In this document: positions 9,102 to 16,925 of the stretch, in pieces
Layout: every line of letters begins with the position of its first letter
How positions within the stretch are numbered: position 1 is the stretch's first letter
Assembly: GCA_020443345.1 (NCBI GenBank)
Contig: JAGRIH010000051.1
Coordinates: forward strand, 1 to 64,000
Length of the DNA: 64,000 bases
Direction of reading: 5' to 3'
DNA from: Halioglobus sp.
GTDB lineage: Bacteria > Pseudomonadota > Gammaproteobacteria > Pseudomonadales > Halieaceae
The notes under the pieces: model-generated
Told to the model about the DNA's origin: nothing
Databases searched by the model: none
Seen by the model: the letters and a program-made list of their open reading frames with translations, nothing else
Position numbers and translations under genes: made by a program

Positions 9102-10166
9102 TCAAGTCGAAAAATCAAGCAGGATCTTGCCTGACCTGCCAACCTTGCGTGATGCACTGACTGCCTCAACGACTTGGCTCATCGGATAGAGCGCTTCGAT
9201 AGGTACTGTAAATATTCCGGTTGCGCTCAGTTCTCCCAGCTCGGCGATCACCCCACCCAACTTGTCCAGGGACTGCATCGCGAGCCAGCCCGGGAGATAG
9301 AAGCCGCCTATCGTTGCATTGGTCATCATCAGGTCCCGTGAATAGAGCTCCATCGACGCGCCGCCAAGTGTGCCATAAAGCAGCATTTTGCCACCTTCAG
9401 TAAGGCAAGCGACCATCTGTTCTGCCAATTCGCCACCTACGCAATCGAGCGCGAAATCAACGCCACGTCCGTCGGTCACTCGTTTGACGGACTCCCGCAG
9501 ATCCTGTTGCGAGGTATTCACGACAACGTCGCCCAGTAAGTCCTGGTTCCCGTCTGACGGAGCTTCCGTACGTACGAGGCTGATCGTCCTGAAACCGTAA
9601 TGTCGCCCCAGCGCTGCTACCAGTCTACTCACGGCTGAGGCACCGGCACTCATCAGTAACCAGTGGCCCTCTCCTGCGTGCAATACATGGCGCGACATTA
9701 CGAGCGCTGTCAGTGGGTTCAACATCATCAGCGCGCCCTGTTCGTCGGACAGTGCTTTGGGTACGGGTGATAACTGTTGCGGCGCCGCAATTACGTACTC
9801 CTGCCAGGTGCCAACCGGTGGCCCCGCGGTGAGCCCGACGCGCTGGCCCATCCACTGCTTGGGGTCGACCCCGTCTCCGCAGGCGTCCACGACACCGACG
9901 CCCTCACCACCCGGGATACACGGCAATTCCGGGTGCATCTTGGTTCGAGCGGGATCGAAAGCGGCCTGCGATTCGCCGTAATTCCAGATCAGTCGCTCTA
10001 TCGCCCGGCGGTATTCACCACTCATGTAATTGAGATCCGAGGGATGGATAGCAGCCTTGAGCATACGCACCCTTACCTGGCCCGGGCCCGGCTCGGGAAC
10101 GGGGATTTCGACCAGTTCAATACCGCTTGAATCATCAGACACATGCCCTATTTGCACAGCTTTCAT
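9102..10166 (-). CDS. Zinc-independent MDR oxidoreductase (enoyl reductase/quinone reductase type)
   Basis: The protein has 354 residues. The N-terminal GroES-like domain starts MKAVQIGH and contains the AAIHPSDLNYMSGEY and CIPGGEGVGVV motifs. The Rossmann domain follows, with a degenerate nucleotide loop (SAGASAVSRLVAALGRHYG) and DGRGVDFALDCVGG. No catalytic or structural zinc cysteines are seen. The pattern is closest to mitochondrial trans-2-enoyl-CoA reductase (MECR)-like proteins, so it probably uses NADPH to reduce an enoyl thioester or quinone. It is transcribed towards the AT-rich gap. The DUF1330 gene lies 102 nt upstream on the same strand and may be co-transcribed. Confidence 0.85.
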   Translation of the reverse strand: MKAVQIGHVSDDSSGIELVEIPVPEPGPGQVRVRMLKAAIHPSDLNYMSGEYRRAIERLIWNYGESQAAFDPARTKMHPELPCIPGGEGVGVVDACGDGVDPKQWMGQRVGLTAGPPVGTWQEYVIAAPQQLSPVPKALSDEQGALMMLNPLTALVMSRHVLHAGEGHWLLMSAGASAVSRLVAALGRHYGFRTISLVRTEAPSDGNQDLLGDVVVNTSQQDLRESVKRVTDGRGVDFALDCVGGELAEQMVACLTEGGKMLLYGTLGGASMELYSRDLMMTNATIGGFYLPGWLAMQSLDKLGGVIAELGELSATGIFTVPIEALYPMSQVVEAVSASRKVGRSGKILLDFST

Positions 10167-10268
10167 CGCGGATTTCCTCGTTTGTTTTGCGTAGCCCGAA
10201 AGTAGCAGACCAGAGACTGGTGCTTGGCTTTTTTGTGTACAGTGGCGCTCAAAAGTTACCTGCGATCA

Positions 10269-10910
10269 CTATGCGCCGGTAATTCCCTCTACAACGACGA
10301 CCTTGCCAGAACTGCATTCATCTCTTATTTTCTTCGCGCCGCCCTGATAAGTGTCACTGAAGTAAAATTCTTCGGCGTTTTTAACGGACGGAAATTCGAA
10401 GACGACCAACCTGTCGGGATACCAGTCTCCTTCTACGACCTCGTGCTCACCACCCCGGACCAGATACCCGCCTCCGGCGGACTCTATAATGGGCTTTATG
10501 CACTGCATGAAGTCCCGGTATCGCTGCATGTCGTGAATTTTCACATCGAAAATCACATAGCCCTTTGCCGAATCAATCTCATCTTTCGTATCAATCCGAA
10601 TACTGGCAGCGACGTCTTCCAGACCATGCACCAGCACCACGTTGGACGAGCCGCAGGCCAGTCGAAAATCTTTGCGGTCACAGTACTCCGGGCCTGCGTA
10701 AAACTCCCTGGCGGCGCTCATAGAGCCAAACTCCATCATGAACAACCGGTGCGGCGTCCAGTCTCCTTCCAGGACCTTGTGCGGACCTCCATGCACGAGA
10801 TAGGTCGCACCGGCCGATTTGAGCGCAGGGCTAATACGATGCAGATAGCCGCCGTAACCTTCGGGATCGCAGATATCGACATCAACAATGGCGTAGACTT
10901 TGTTATGCAT
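10269..10910 (-). CDS. Tandem DUF1330 protein
   Basis: Two copies of the DUF1330 dimeric alpha/beta-barrel fold lie in one 213-residue chain. The first spans about residues 1-98 (YAIVDVDICDPEGYGGY, GATYLVHGGPHKVLEGDW, HRLFMMEF). The second runs from about 113 to 210 (GYVIFDVKIHDMQRYRDF, GGYLVRGGEHEVVEGDW, DRLVVFEF). Most members have a single domain of about 95 residues that dimerises, so this protein may be a built-in dimer. The function is unknown. Relatives are small stand-alone proteins often found beside catabolic genes. Confidence 0.85.
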   Translation of the reverse strand: MHNKVYAIVDVDICDPEGYGGYLHRISPALKSAGATYLVHGGPHKVLEGDWTPHRLFMMEFGSMSAAREFYAGPEYCDRKDFRLACGSSNVVLVHGLEDVAASIRIDTKDEIDSAKGYVIFDVKIHDMQRYRDFMQCIKPIIESAGGGYLVRGGEHEVVEGDWYPDRLVVFEFPSVKNAEEFYFSDTYQGGAKKIRDECSSGKVVVVEGITGA

Positions 10911-11219
10911 TTTTGCGGCTCCAGCCTGGATCGCTACCGGGGGATAGCACGGCGCCTTTGGCGCGCGATCGGAGGTTGTCCACTACCCACCAACTCATCA
11001 GATGGAACTGGCTCACAGCGACCTGACCATACAACTGATAGTCGTGAGCATAGCCGGCCAACTCTTGCGCAACTGTCACAAAAATGACAATCGCAGCGCG
11101 CTCCGGACCACCTTCGATGCCGGCTGTGCATTTTGCTGGTTTCGAGCGGTCATGGCGGCCAGTTTCAAGGGCTTGATCTGACGATCAAACTGGTTGGTAC
11201 CGGCCACAGGAATTGATAT
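10911..11219. other. Gene-free stretch next to the transposase remnant
   Basis: No supported gene lies between the DUF1330 start and the Tn3 remnant. It probably holds the decayed end of the same transposon. A GGGGGATAGCACGG stretch at about 10939 begins like a Tn3-type end, but I could not match it to the terminal repeat seen at 30.6 kb. Confidence 0.35.
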
Positions 11220-11432
11220 GAAGTTGATATGCTGTCAGGGGACCGGGGAGATACGCTTCAGGCTCTTCAACAACGCTGTATCTCTCTGCTTTTCAAATAT
11301 TTTAACCATTTCTGAAAGCAACATCGCGTTGTAATGAGCCACCGTATTGGCGATTAGTCGGGCACATTCGTTCCAGATCTCCTGGTCATTCTGTAACCCT
11401 ACCCTGAAGCGGCTGCCGGGGCGTCCACTCAC
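11220..11432 (-). pseudogene. Tn3-family transposase, C-terminal remnant
   Basis: The frame encodes EIWNECARLIANTVAHYNAM, then LLKSLKRISPVP, a stop, and in the same frame QHINF. This matches the C-terminal segment of Tn3-family transposases (IWNECARLIAN...YYN...ISPVAWQHINF). The tryptophan codon has become TGA at 11235-11237, and nothing of the catalytic core is found upstream, so it is a fragment. The N-terminal part of a related transposase is found at 31.5 kb. Confident as a remnant; its exact limits are approximate. Confidence 0.72.
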
Positions 11433-11630
11433 ATTCCATCGCGATTTTGACGGCGCCCCCGATCAAAAAAAGAGTTTTAGAACCAATGTCTTATAGAGAA
11501 TTCTCTTCATTTTTTCAATATTATCAGCAGGCTAAAACACTTTCTTAAAGTCATTTCGAGGTAGCGCCATGATCTGTCTCGCCGCACCTGCCAGCACCGG
11601 TGGGCCATAAAGATTCACCTCAAAGGCGCT

Positions 11631-12668
11631 TCATTCATCGCGGCGCCCCTGCCTATTTCTCCAGCTGCGGGGTGATTCACCGCACCAACGCCGGAAGGCG
11701 TGGCTGAAATTGCCCGCTTCGGAATAACCCAACAGCTCGGAAATTTTTTCCAGTGGCAGCCAGGTCTCCATCAGGTAGTCCTTGGCAAGACCGAAACGGA
11801 TCTCATCGAGTAACGATCGGAAACCGCTGCCCTCCTCTTGCAGGCGCCGGCGCAGCGTACTGCTGGACATGTGCAATTGTTCGGCCACGGATTCAATCGA
11901 CGGGTGATCACCCAGTTGCCGCAGGATCAGCATGCGGACTTCATCGACGAACTTGCCCTGGTTACTCAGGCGGGCGATCAACATCTGGCACTGCTGCTGC
12001 ATATGCAGTGACGAATCGGAATCCGCCTGTGGCAACGGTCGCGCCAGCAGATCCGCATCGAACGTTAATTTGTTGACCTCGCTGCCAAAATGCACCTCGG
12101 TACCGAAGTGGTTGCGATAGACCTGCTCGCGCCCGTGACCATCGTGGCACAGGTATATCGCATCCGGCATAAATGGCTCACCCAGTATCTCGGAGAAGCC
12201 GACGATCGCCGCTGCTATATCACGGTCACTGTAAAGATCCAGCAACTGCTGCTCTATCGGTGGCGGATTGACCATGGCAAACCATGCGTACCCCTCCTTC
12301 TCCCCAAAGGAGAAGGAATAGAAACTGAAGGTCAGTTTGCCAAAATGTTCGACCACCGCCAGGGCATGGCGGAACGTGGCCGCGCTCAGCAGTGCATAAC
12401 CGAACAGGCCGTAACGTTGCGGAGTGAAAGGCTCTCCCAATTTGAGACCGATAGTGGGGTCACCAGTCAACTGCAGGCAATTGCGATAAAAGGTCAGCTC
12501 CTGCTGCAGCGACATCAGTGCCTTGGGGTCGCTCAACTGCGAGCGCAGGATGCCAGTGCCTTTAAGGCAGATGGGAGTATCGAATCCCAGCCCGCCCATG
12601 ACCTCCAGTGGTGAGGCTATGGACCGCACGACATGTTGCGGCAGCACGCGTAAATTGGGAACCGTCAT
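11631..12668 (-). CDS. AraC-family transcriptional regulator (OruR/ArgR-like, arabinose-binding-domain type)
   Basis: The protein has 345 residues. An N-terminal ligand-binding domain of the AraC_binding_2 type (about residues 20-205: DPTIGLKLGEPFTPQRYGLF, LLSAATFRHAL) is followed by a C-terminal double helix-turn-helix (about 235-335: SIESVAEQLHMSSSTLRRRL and LGYSEAGNFSHAFRRW). It is divergent from the acyl-CoA degradation cluster starting at 12814, and the short interval contains a 17-bp perfect palindrome. It is therefore the likely local activator of that cluster. Its inducer is unknown; members of this type commonly respond to fatty acids, steroids or amino acids. Confidence 0.9.
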   Translation of the reverse strand: MTVPNLRVLPQHVVRSIASPLEVMGGLGFDTPICLKGTGILRSQLSDPKALMSLQQELTFYRNCLQLTGDPTIGLKLGEPFTPQRYGLFGYALLSAATFRHALAVVEHFGKLTFSFYSFSFGEKEGYAWFAMVNPPPIEQQLLDLYSDRDIAAAIVGFSEILGEPFMPDAIYLCHDGHGREQVYRNHFGTEVHFGSEVNKLTFDADLLARPLPQADSDSSLHMQQQCQMLIARLSNQGKFVDEVRMLILRQLGDHPSIESVAEQLHMSSSTLRRRLQEEGSGFRSLLDEIRFGLAKDYLMETWLPLEKISELLGYSEAGNFSHAFRRWCGESPRSWRNRQGRRDE

Positions 12669-12708
12669 AGGTGTTGCCAGCTCATTATCTCGCCCCGATA
12701 CTAGACAC

Positions 12709-12725
12709 TGTGATTGAAAATCACA
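12709..12725. promoter_or_regulatory. 17-bp perfect palindrome between AraC gene and catabolic cluster
   Basis: TGTGATTGAAAATCACA is a perfect inverted repeat with 7-bp arms and a 3-nt centre. It lies 41 nt from the regulator's start codon and 88 nt upstream of the first catabolic gene. The arms resemble a CRP half-site, but the spacing is 7 rather than 6 between TGTGA and TCACA. It could be an operator read by the divergent regulator or another protein. Confidence 0.45.
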
Positions 12726-12813
12726 AGTTTATGGCATGGACGCACATTCGGACCCAGCGACCTTTCGTCCAAAATCAGCATTATTGGAGACACAACGACA
12801 GGAGCATTGCAAA

Positions 12814-13941
12814 ATGTCCAACGAACGCAAGGTACTGATTTACGGCGCCAGCGGTTACACCGGCAAAATCATCGCGCAGAGCCTGGCCCAGCGCGACATC
12901 CTCTTCTACATGTCAGGCCGCAATGAAGAGCGCCTTTGCAAGGCCATAGAAATTGTCGAACAGCGCCACGGCGCCTCCATCGATGCAAAGATCGCTGTTT
13001 CCAGTAACAGCGCTGGCGAACTGCGCCCCTGGTTCGAGCAAGTCGACGTAGTGATCAATGTCTCCGGCCCCTTCATGCAACTGGGCTGGCCCATCGTGGA
13101 AACTGCCCTGGCGTGCGGCTGCCACTACCTGGACACCACCGGCGAGCAGGACTGGACCCGCGCGATAGCCGAAAAATATGGTCAGGCCTTCGCCGACAAG
13201 GGGCTGCTGCTGGCGCCCGCCACCTCTTATATGTGGACCGCCGGCGCCCTCGCGGCCGAAATCGTGCTGGAAAATCCGGAGATCGACAGCCTGGATATCT
13301 GCTACCAGATCGACCACGGCCTGCCCTCCGAGGCATCCACCAAGTCCTTCCTGCGCATGGTCTGCAATGAACAACTGTACCTGGAACTCAATGAGTACAA
13401 ACAGTGGGAGTGGGACACCCTGCAGAATGTCACCGTCCCCTACCGCGCCGCCACCCTGCGCGCCTTTCCCTGGGGCGGCGCCTGTGAACCGATCTGGTAC
13501 AAGGACGACCCGCGGGTGCGCAACTGCAAGGTGGTAACAGCCTTTGGTGAGCATATGGTGGACGGTGTAGCTGCTGCTATCGAGAAGTTCCGCGAAGAAG
13601 CCTACCACCTGCCCCAGGAGCAGCGCGAGGCCTGGACCAACGCCATGGGCGATGCCATGGACTCCGGGGAACCCCCCAAGGACACGCTGGACGTACAGCG
13701 CAGTGTCATCGTGGCCAGCGGCCAGGGCCGGCGCGAGACTAACCAGTACGTATTCAACGTGTCTGCGCCCTACACCTGGACCGGAGAGATATCTGCCGAG
13801 TCCACCAGACTGCTGCTGGAGGGCAAGCTGCTCAAGCCCGGCTTCCAGTCACCGGCCACCGCCTTCAACCACCGGGAGCTGATCGAGACATTTCACGAGC
13901 TGGGATTCACCAGCGCACCGCCAGCACCTGGATCGATCTAA
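12814..13941 (+). CDS. Saccharopine dehydrogenase NADP-binding domain protein
   Basis: The 375-residue protein opens with a Rossmann fold of the saccharopine-dehydrogenase type: KVLIYGASGYTGKIIAQSLA, then SGRNEERL. Further family motifs are DVVINVSGPFMQLGWPIVE and GCHYLDTTGEQDW. Such proteins outside lysine metabolism act as NAD(P)H-dependent reductases, including trans-acting enoyl reductases of lipid pathways. The start at 12814 follows ACAGGAG with 9 nt spacing; a start at 12736 has no such site. It is the first gene of the acyl-CoA cluster (the thiolase follows after 27 nt), so it probably acts on a lipid-like or CoA-linked intermediate. The exact reaction is unknown. Confidence 0.85.
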   Translation: MSNERKVLIYGASGYTGKIIAQSLAQRDILFYMSGRNEERLCKAIEIVEQRHGASIDAKIAVSSNSAGELRPWFEQVDVVINVSGPFMQLGWPIVETALACGCHYLDTTGEQDWTRAIAEKYGQAFADKGLLLAPATSYMWTAGALAAEIVLENPEIDSLDICYQIDHGLPSEASTKSFLRMVCNEQLYLELNEYKQWEWDTLQNVTVPYRAATLRAFPWGGACEPIWYKDDPRVRNCKVVTAFGEHMVDGVAAAIEKFREEAYHLPQEQREAWTNAMGDAMDSGEPPKDTLDVQRSVIVASGQGRRETNQYVFNVSAPYTWTGEISAESTRLLLEGKLLKPGFQSPATAFNHRELIETFHELGFTSAPPAPGSI

Positions 13942-13968
13942 AACGGCTAACTAGCCGGGAGAGACGGA

Positions 13969-15201
13969 ATGAAGATGAACGCATACGTGGCCGGGGTGGG
14001 CATGACCCGCTTCGGTAAGCATCTGGACGTCCCGCTGAAAAGCCTGGCGGGTGAAGCTATTCGCGAGGCCCTGGCCGACGCCGGCATCACCGGCGCGGAG
14101 CTGCAGGCGGCCTACATGGGCAATGCCGCTGGCGGCGTGGTGCAGGGCCAGGAGATGATCAGCGGACAGGTGGCCCTGCGTGAACTGGGCATAGGGCGGA
14201 TTCCGGTCATCAATGTAGAAAATGCCTGTGCCACCTCTGCCACCGCCTTCAACCAGGCCTGCGCCATGGTGACTGCCGGCGCCTACGATGTGGCACTGGT
14301 GTGTGGCTTCGAAAAACTGTTCCACCAGGACAAGGCGCGCAGTTTCGCCGCCTTTGACGGCGCCGTCGATGTGGAAAACCCCCAGGGCGTCATGGGCAGC
14401 CTGCAGATACTGGCGGAAAAGGCCGGCAAAGCAGTGGATGTGGTAAACGCCGGCAAAACACGTTCGGTTTTCATGGATATATACTCCCTGATGACCATCG
14501 CGCACATGAAGGAATACGGGACGACAGTTGAGCAGATTGCCGGTGTCACGGCAAAGAACGCATTCCACGGCAGCCTCAACCCCCGGGCCCAGTTCCAGAC
14601 TCCAATGACTGTGGCAGAAGTGCTTGCATCCCGGGAAATCGTCTGGCCTCTGACCCTGCCCATGTGCTCGCCGATCGGCGATGGCGCTGCGGCAGTGGTT
14701 GTCGTGAGCGAACGCAAGGCCAGAAAGATGGGCCTTGCCCAGCCGGTGAAAGTGCTCTGTTCAGTACTGGTATCGGGCTTCGAGTCAGGCGATGACAGCA
14801 TCGGTGCCCTGGCATCTCGCAGCGCTTATGAGGAGGCGGCAGTGGGCCCCGGCGACCTGAGCCTGGTAGAGCTGCACGATGCATCGGCCCCCTCGGAAAT
14901 CATCGCCTACGAATACCTGGGCCTGTGTGCCAAGGGCCAGGGCGGCAGCCTGATTGACGATGGCAGCACCCGGCTGGGGGGTCGCCTGCCCGTGAACGTG
15001 TCCGGCGGCCTGCTGCGCAAGGGCCATCCCATAGGTGCTTCCGGTGCGGCACAGATTGTGGAGCTGACCGAACAACTGCAGGGACGTGCTCACGACCGCC
15101 AGGTCGAGGGTGCGCGCCTCGGCCTGGCCCATAACGGCGGCGGCCTGATCGGCACCGACGCTGCCGCCACTGTGGTGAGCATTTTGCACAGGGAAGACTG
15201 A
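13969..15201 (+). CDS. Thiolase family protein (SCP-x-like acetyl-CoA acyltransferase)
   Basis: The protein has 410 residues. The nucleophilic cysteine lies in VENACATSATAF (Cys87). The later GGLLRKGHPIGASGAAQI and LAHNGGG segments supply the histidine and the substrate-loop region. HDASAPSEIIAYE in place of the usual NEAFA segment is typical of the SCP-x/lipid-transfer-linked thiolases that act on branched or steroid-like 3-ketoacyl-CoAs. It overlaps nothing and is followed after 2 nt by the acyl-CoA ligase, so translation is probably coupled. Role: thiolytic cleavage in the degradation route encoded by this cluster. Confidence 0.9.
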   Translation: MKMNAYVAGVGMTRFGKHLDVPLKSLAGEAIREALADAGITGAELQAAYMGNAAGGVVQGQEMISGQVALRELGIGRIPVINVENACATSATAFNQACAMVTAGAYDVALVCGFEKLFHQDKARSFAAFDGAVDVENPQGVMGSLQILAEKAGKAVDVVNAGKTRSVFMDIYSLMTIAHMKEYGTTVEQIAGVTAKNAFHGSLNPRAQFQTPMTVAEVLASREIVWPLTLPMCSPIGDGAAAVVVVSERKARKMGLAQPVKVLCSVLVSGFESGDDSIGALASRSAYEEAAVGPGDLSLVELHDASAPSEIIAYEYLGLCAKGQGGSLIDDGSTRLGGRLPVNVSGGLLRKGHPIGASGAAQIVELTEQLQGRAHDRQVEGARLGLAHNGGGLIGTDAAATVVSILHRED

Positions 15202-15203
15202 TC

Positions 15204-16799
15204 ATGCCGCAACGCAATCCGCTCATACTGGCCAACCTGGTGCGCAACTGGGTCGATGAGGCCCCTGACAGCGAACTGCTGACGTTTGTATCGATCAATG
15301 ATGCGGGGGAGTTCGAAGACGAGACTCGCAGCTATCGGCAGCTGTGGGAAAACGGCCAGCGCCTGGCGGCCTGGCTGCGGGATGAACAGGGTATGCAGCA
15401 GGGTGATATCTTCGCCCTGGTCATGCAAAATCATCCCGAATTCGTGGACTTCATGGTGGCCTCCAGCATTCTGGGCACGGTTTTCGTGCCCATCGATCCG
15501 CGCACCCGCGGCGACAAGTTACAGTACATGCTGAACTTTGCCGAGTGCAAAGGAGCTGTGGTTCCCGGTTATGCAGTGGCGAACGTGGAAGCTGTCTGGG
15601 CGAGCGAGACAGATCGCTGGATTGCGACCCTTTGTGGCAGCCACGGAAATTACCCCGGCGTGAATTCGGCCCTGCAAGGCCCCCTGCCCTCCCCGGAGTT
15701 GGAAGTGCTGAGCACGGACCCGGATAGCGCCATGCAGTTGCTCTACACATCAGGGACCACCGGCGACCCCAAGGCCATCCTGTCGACCCATAAGCGCTAC
15801 GCGGTATCGACCGCACTGCCGACTGTGCTCGGACTCAGCCGCAAAGACCGCCTCTACACCGGACTGTCGCTGACCCACGCCAATGCCCAGGTAGTCACCC
15901 TGGGAATGGCCTTGAACGCTGGCATCCCATGCGTGATCAGTCGCAAATTCACCAAGTCACGCCTGTGGGATATCACCCGCGCCTACGACTGCACCTTCTT
16001 CAATCTGCTGGGCGGCATGACGACGGCAATTTACGCCGAGCCGCCCCTGGATAACGACCGCGATAATCCGGTTCGTAAAATCCTCAGCGCCGGCATGCCC
16101 TCCGCCATCTGGGAAGACTTTTCCCAACGCTTCGACGTGGAGCTGTTTGAATTCTATGGTGCCGCCGAAGGCGGCCTGTGCTTCAACCCGACAGGCCAGG
16201 GTCCGGTGGGCAGTTGTGGCAAACCCCCGCCCAACCTGCAGATTGCCATCCTCGACGAGCACGGCAATCCGCTACCGGCGGGCACAGCGGGAGAGATCTG
16301 CTTCCGTGAGGCTGACGGCAGCTGCCCGCAGATGAGTTATTTCAAGAATCCCGACGCCACGGCGAAGAAACTCGACGGCGGCTGGCTGCACATGGACGAC
16401 ATCGGTCACCTGGACGAGAACGGCTGGCTGTTTTTTCACTATCGCATGGGCGGCGGCATTCGCAAGCACGGCGATTTCGTCAATACCGCCTTCGTGGAGA
16501 AGACCCTGTCACAATGCGAGTCAATCATTGACGCCTACGTCTACGGGCTGGCGGTATCCCAGGACATGGCTCCCGGAGAAAAAGAGATTATCGGTGCGGT
16601 GGTGCCGGCCAATCGCGCCCGTTTCGACGTACAGGCAGTGTTCGCCGCCTGTCGGGAAAAGCTGGACAGGCACAGCGTGCCGGATTTCATCCAGGTGCTG
16701 GAGGAGATTCCCAAAACCGCCTCTGAGAAACCCCAGGAGCGATTTCTTGTGGAGGCCTTCGAGGCGCATCCGGGCGATGTGTACACCGCCAATAGATAA
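15204..16799 (+). CDS. AMP-forming acyl-CoA synthetase
   Basis: The protein has 531 residues and belongs to the ANL superfamily. The P-loop-like motif LLYTSGTTGDPKAILSTHK is intact, as are FEFYGAAEGG and a C-terminal WLHMDDIGHLDENGWLFFHYR hinge. The usual final catalytic-lysine region is recognisable as IPKTASEKPQ. It activates a carboxylic acid to its CoA thioester at the entry of the pathway. It sits between thiolase and acyl-CoA dehydrogenase, consistent with a long-chain, branched or isoprenoid acid. The chain length cannot be read from the sequence. Confidence 0.92.
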   Translation: MPQRNPLILANLVRNWVDEAPDSELLTFVSINDAGEFEDETRSYRQLWENGQRLAAWLRDEQGMQQGDIFALVMQNHPEFVDFMVASSILGTVFVPIDPRTRGDKLQYMLNFAECKGAVVPGYAVANVEAVWASETDRWIATLCGSHGNYPGVNSALQGPLPSPELEVLSTDPDSAMQLLYTSGTTGDPKAILSTHKRYAVSTALPTVLGLSRKDRLYTGLSLTHANAQVVTLGMALNAGIPCVISRKFTKSRLWDITRAYDCTFFNLLGGMTTAIYAEPPLDNDRDNPVRKILSAGMPSAIWEDFSQRFDVELFEFYGAAEGGLCFNPTGQGPVGSCGKPPPNLQIAILDEHGNPLPAGTAGEICFREADGSCPQMSYFKNPDATAKKLDGGWLHMDDIGHLDENGWLFFHYRMGGGIRKHGDFVNTAFVEKTLSQCESIIDAYVYGLAVSQDMAPGEKEIIGAVVPANRARFDVQAVFAACREKLDRHSVPDFIQVLEEIPKTASEKPQERFLVEAFEAHPGDVYTANR

Positions 16800-16814
16800 G
16801 CTGAGATTCATCGG

Positions 16815-16874
16815 ATGAAGACCATTTTCATTACCGGCGCTGCCCACGGTAGCGGTGTGGATGTTGAAGACTGA
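16815..16874 (+). pseudogene. Vestigial SDR N-terminus (19 codons)
   Basis: Fifteen bases after the ligase stop there is an ATG followed by KTIFITGAAHGSGVDVED and a stop. The first residues reproduce the start of a short-chain dehydrogenase (MKTIFITGAA-G-G), including the glycine-rich cofactor motif, and then end abruptly. I read this as the stump of a deleted SDR gene in the operon. Alternatively it could be a chance or leader peptide, but the match to an SDR opening in exactly this context argues for a stump. Confidence 0.55.
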
Positions 16875-16925
16875 GTCAACTTGTAAGCTGAAAGACAGAC
16901 GAGCGATAAACAAAGGACCACGATC

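Noticed and set aside
12709..12725. CRP binding site
   Set aside because: The half-sites resemble CRP, but the spacing between TGTGA and TCACA is 7 instead of 6; kept only as an unassigned palindrome.
13941..13960. Terminator hairpin CGGCTA-AC-TAGCCG before the thiolase gene
   Set aside because: The stem is short and no T-run follows. The next ribosome-binding site begins immediately, so the operon continues.
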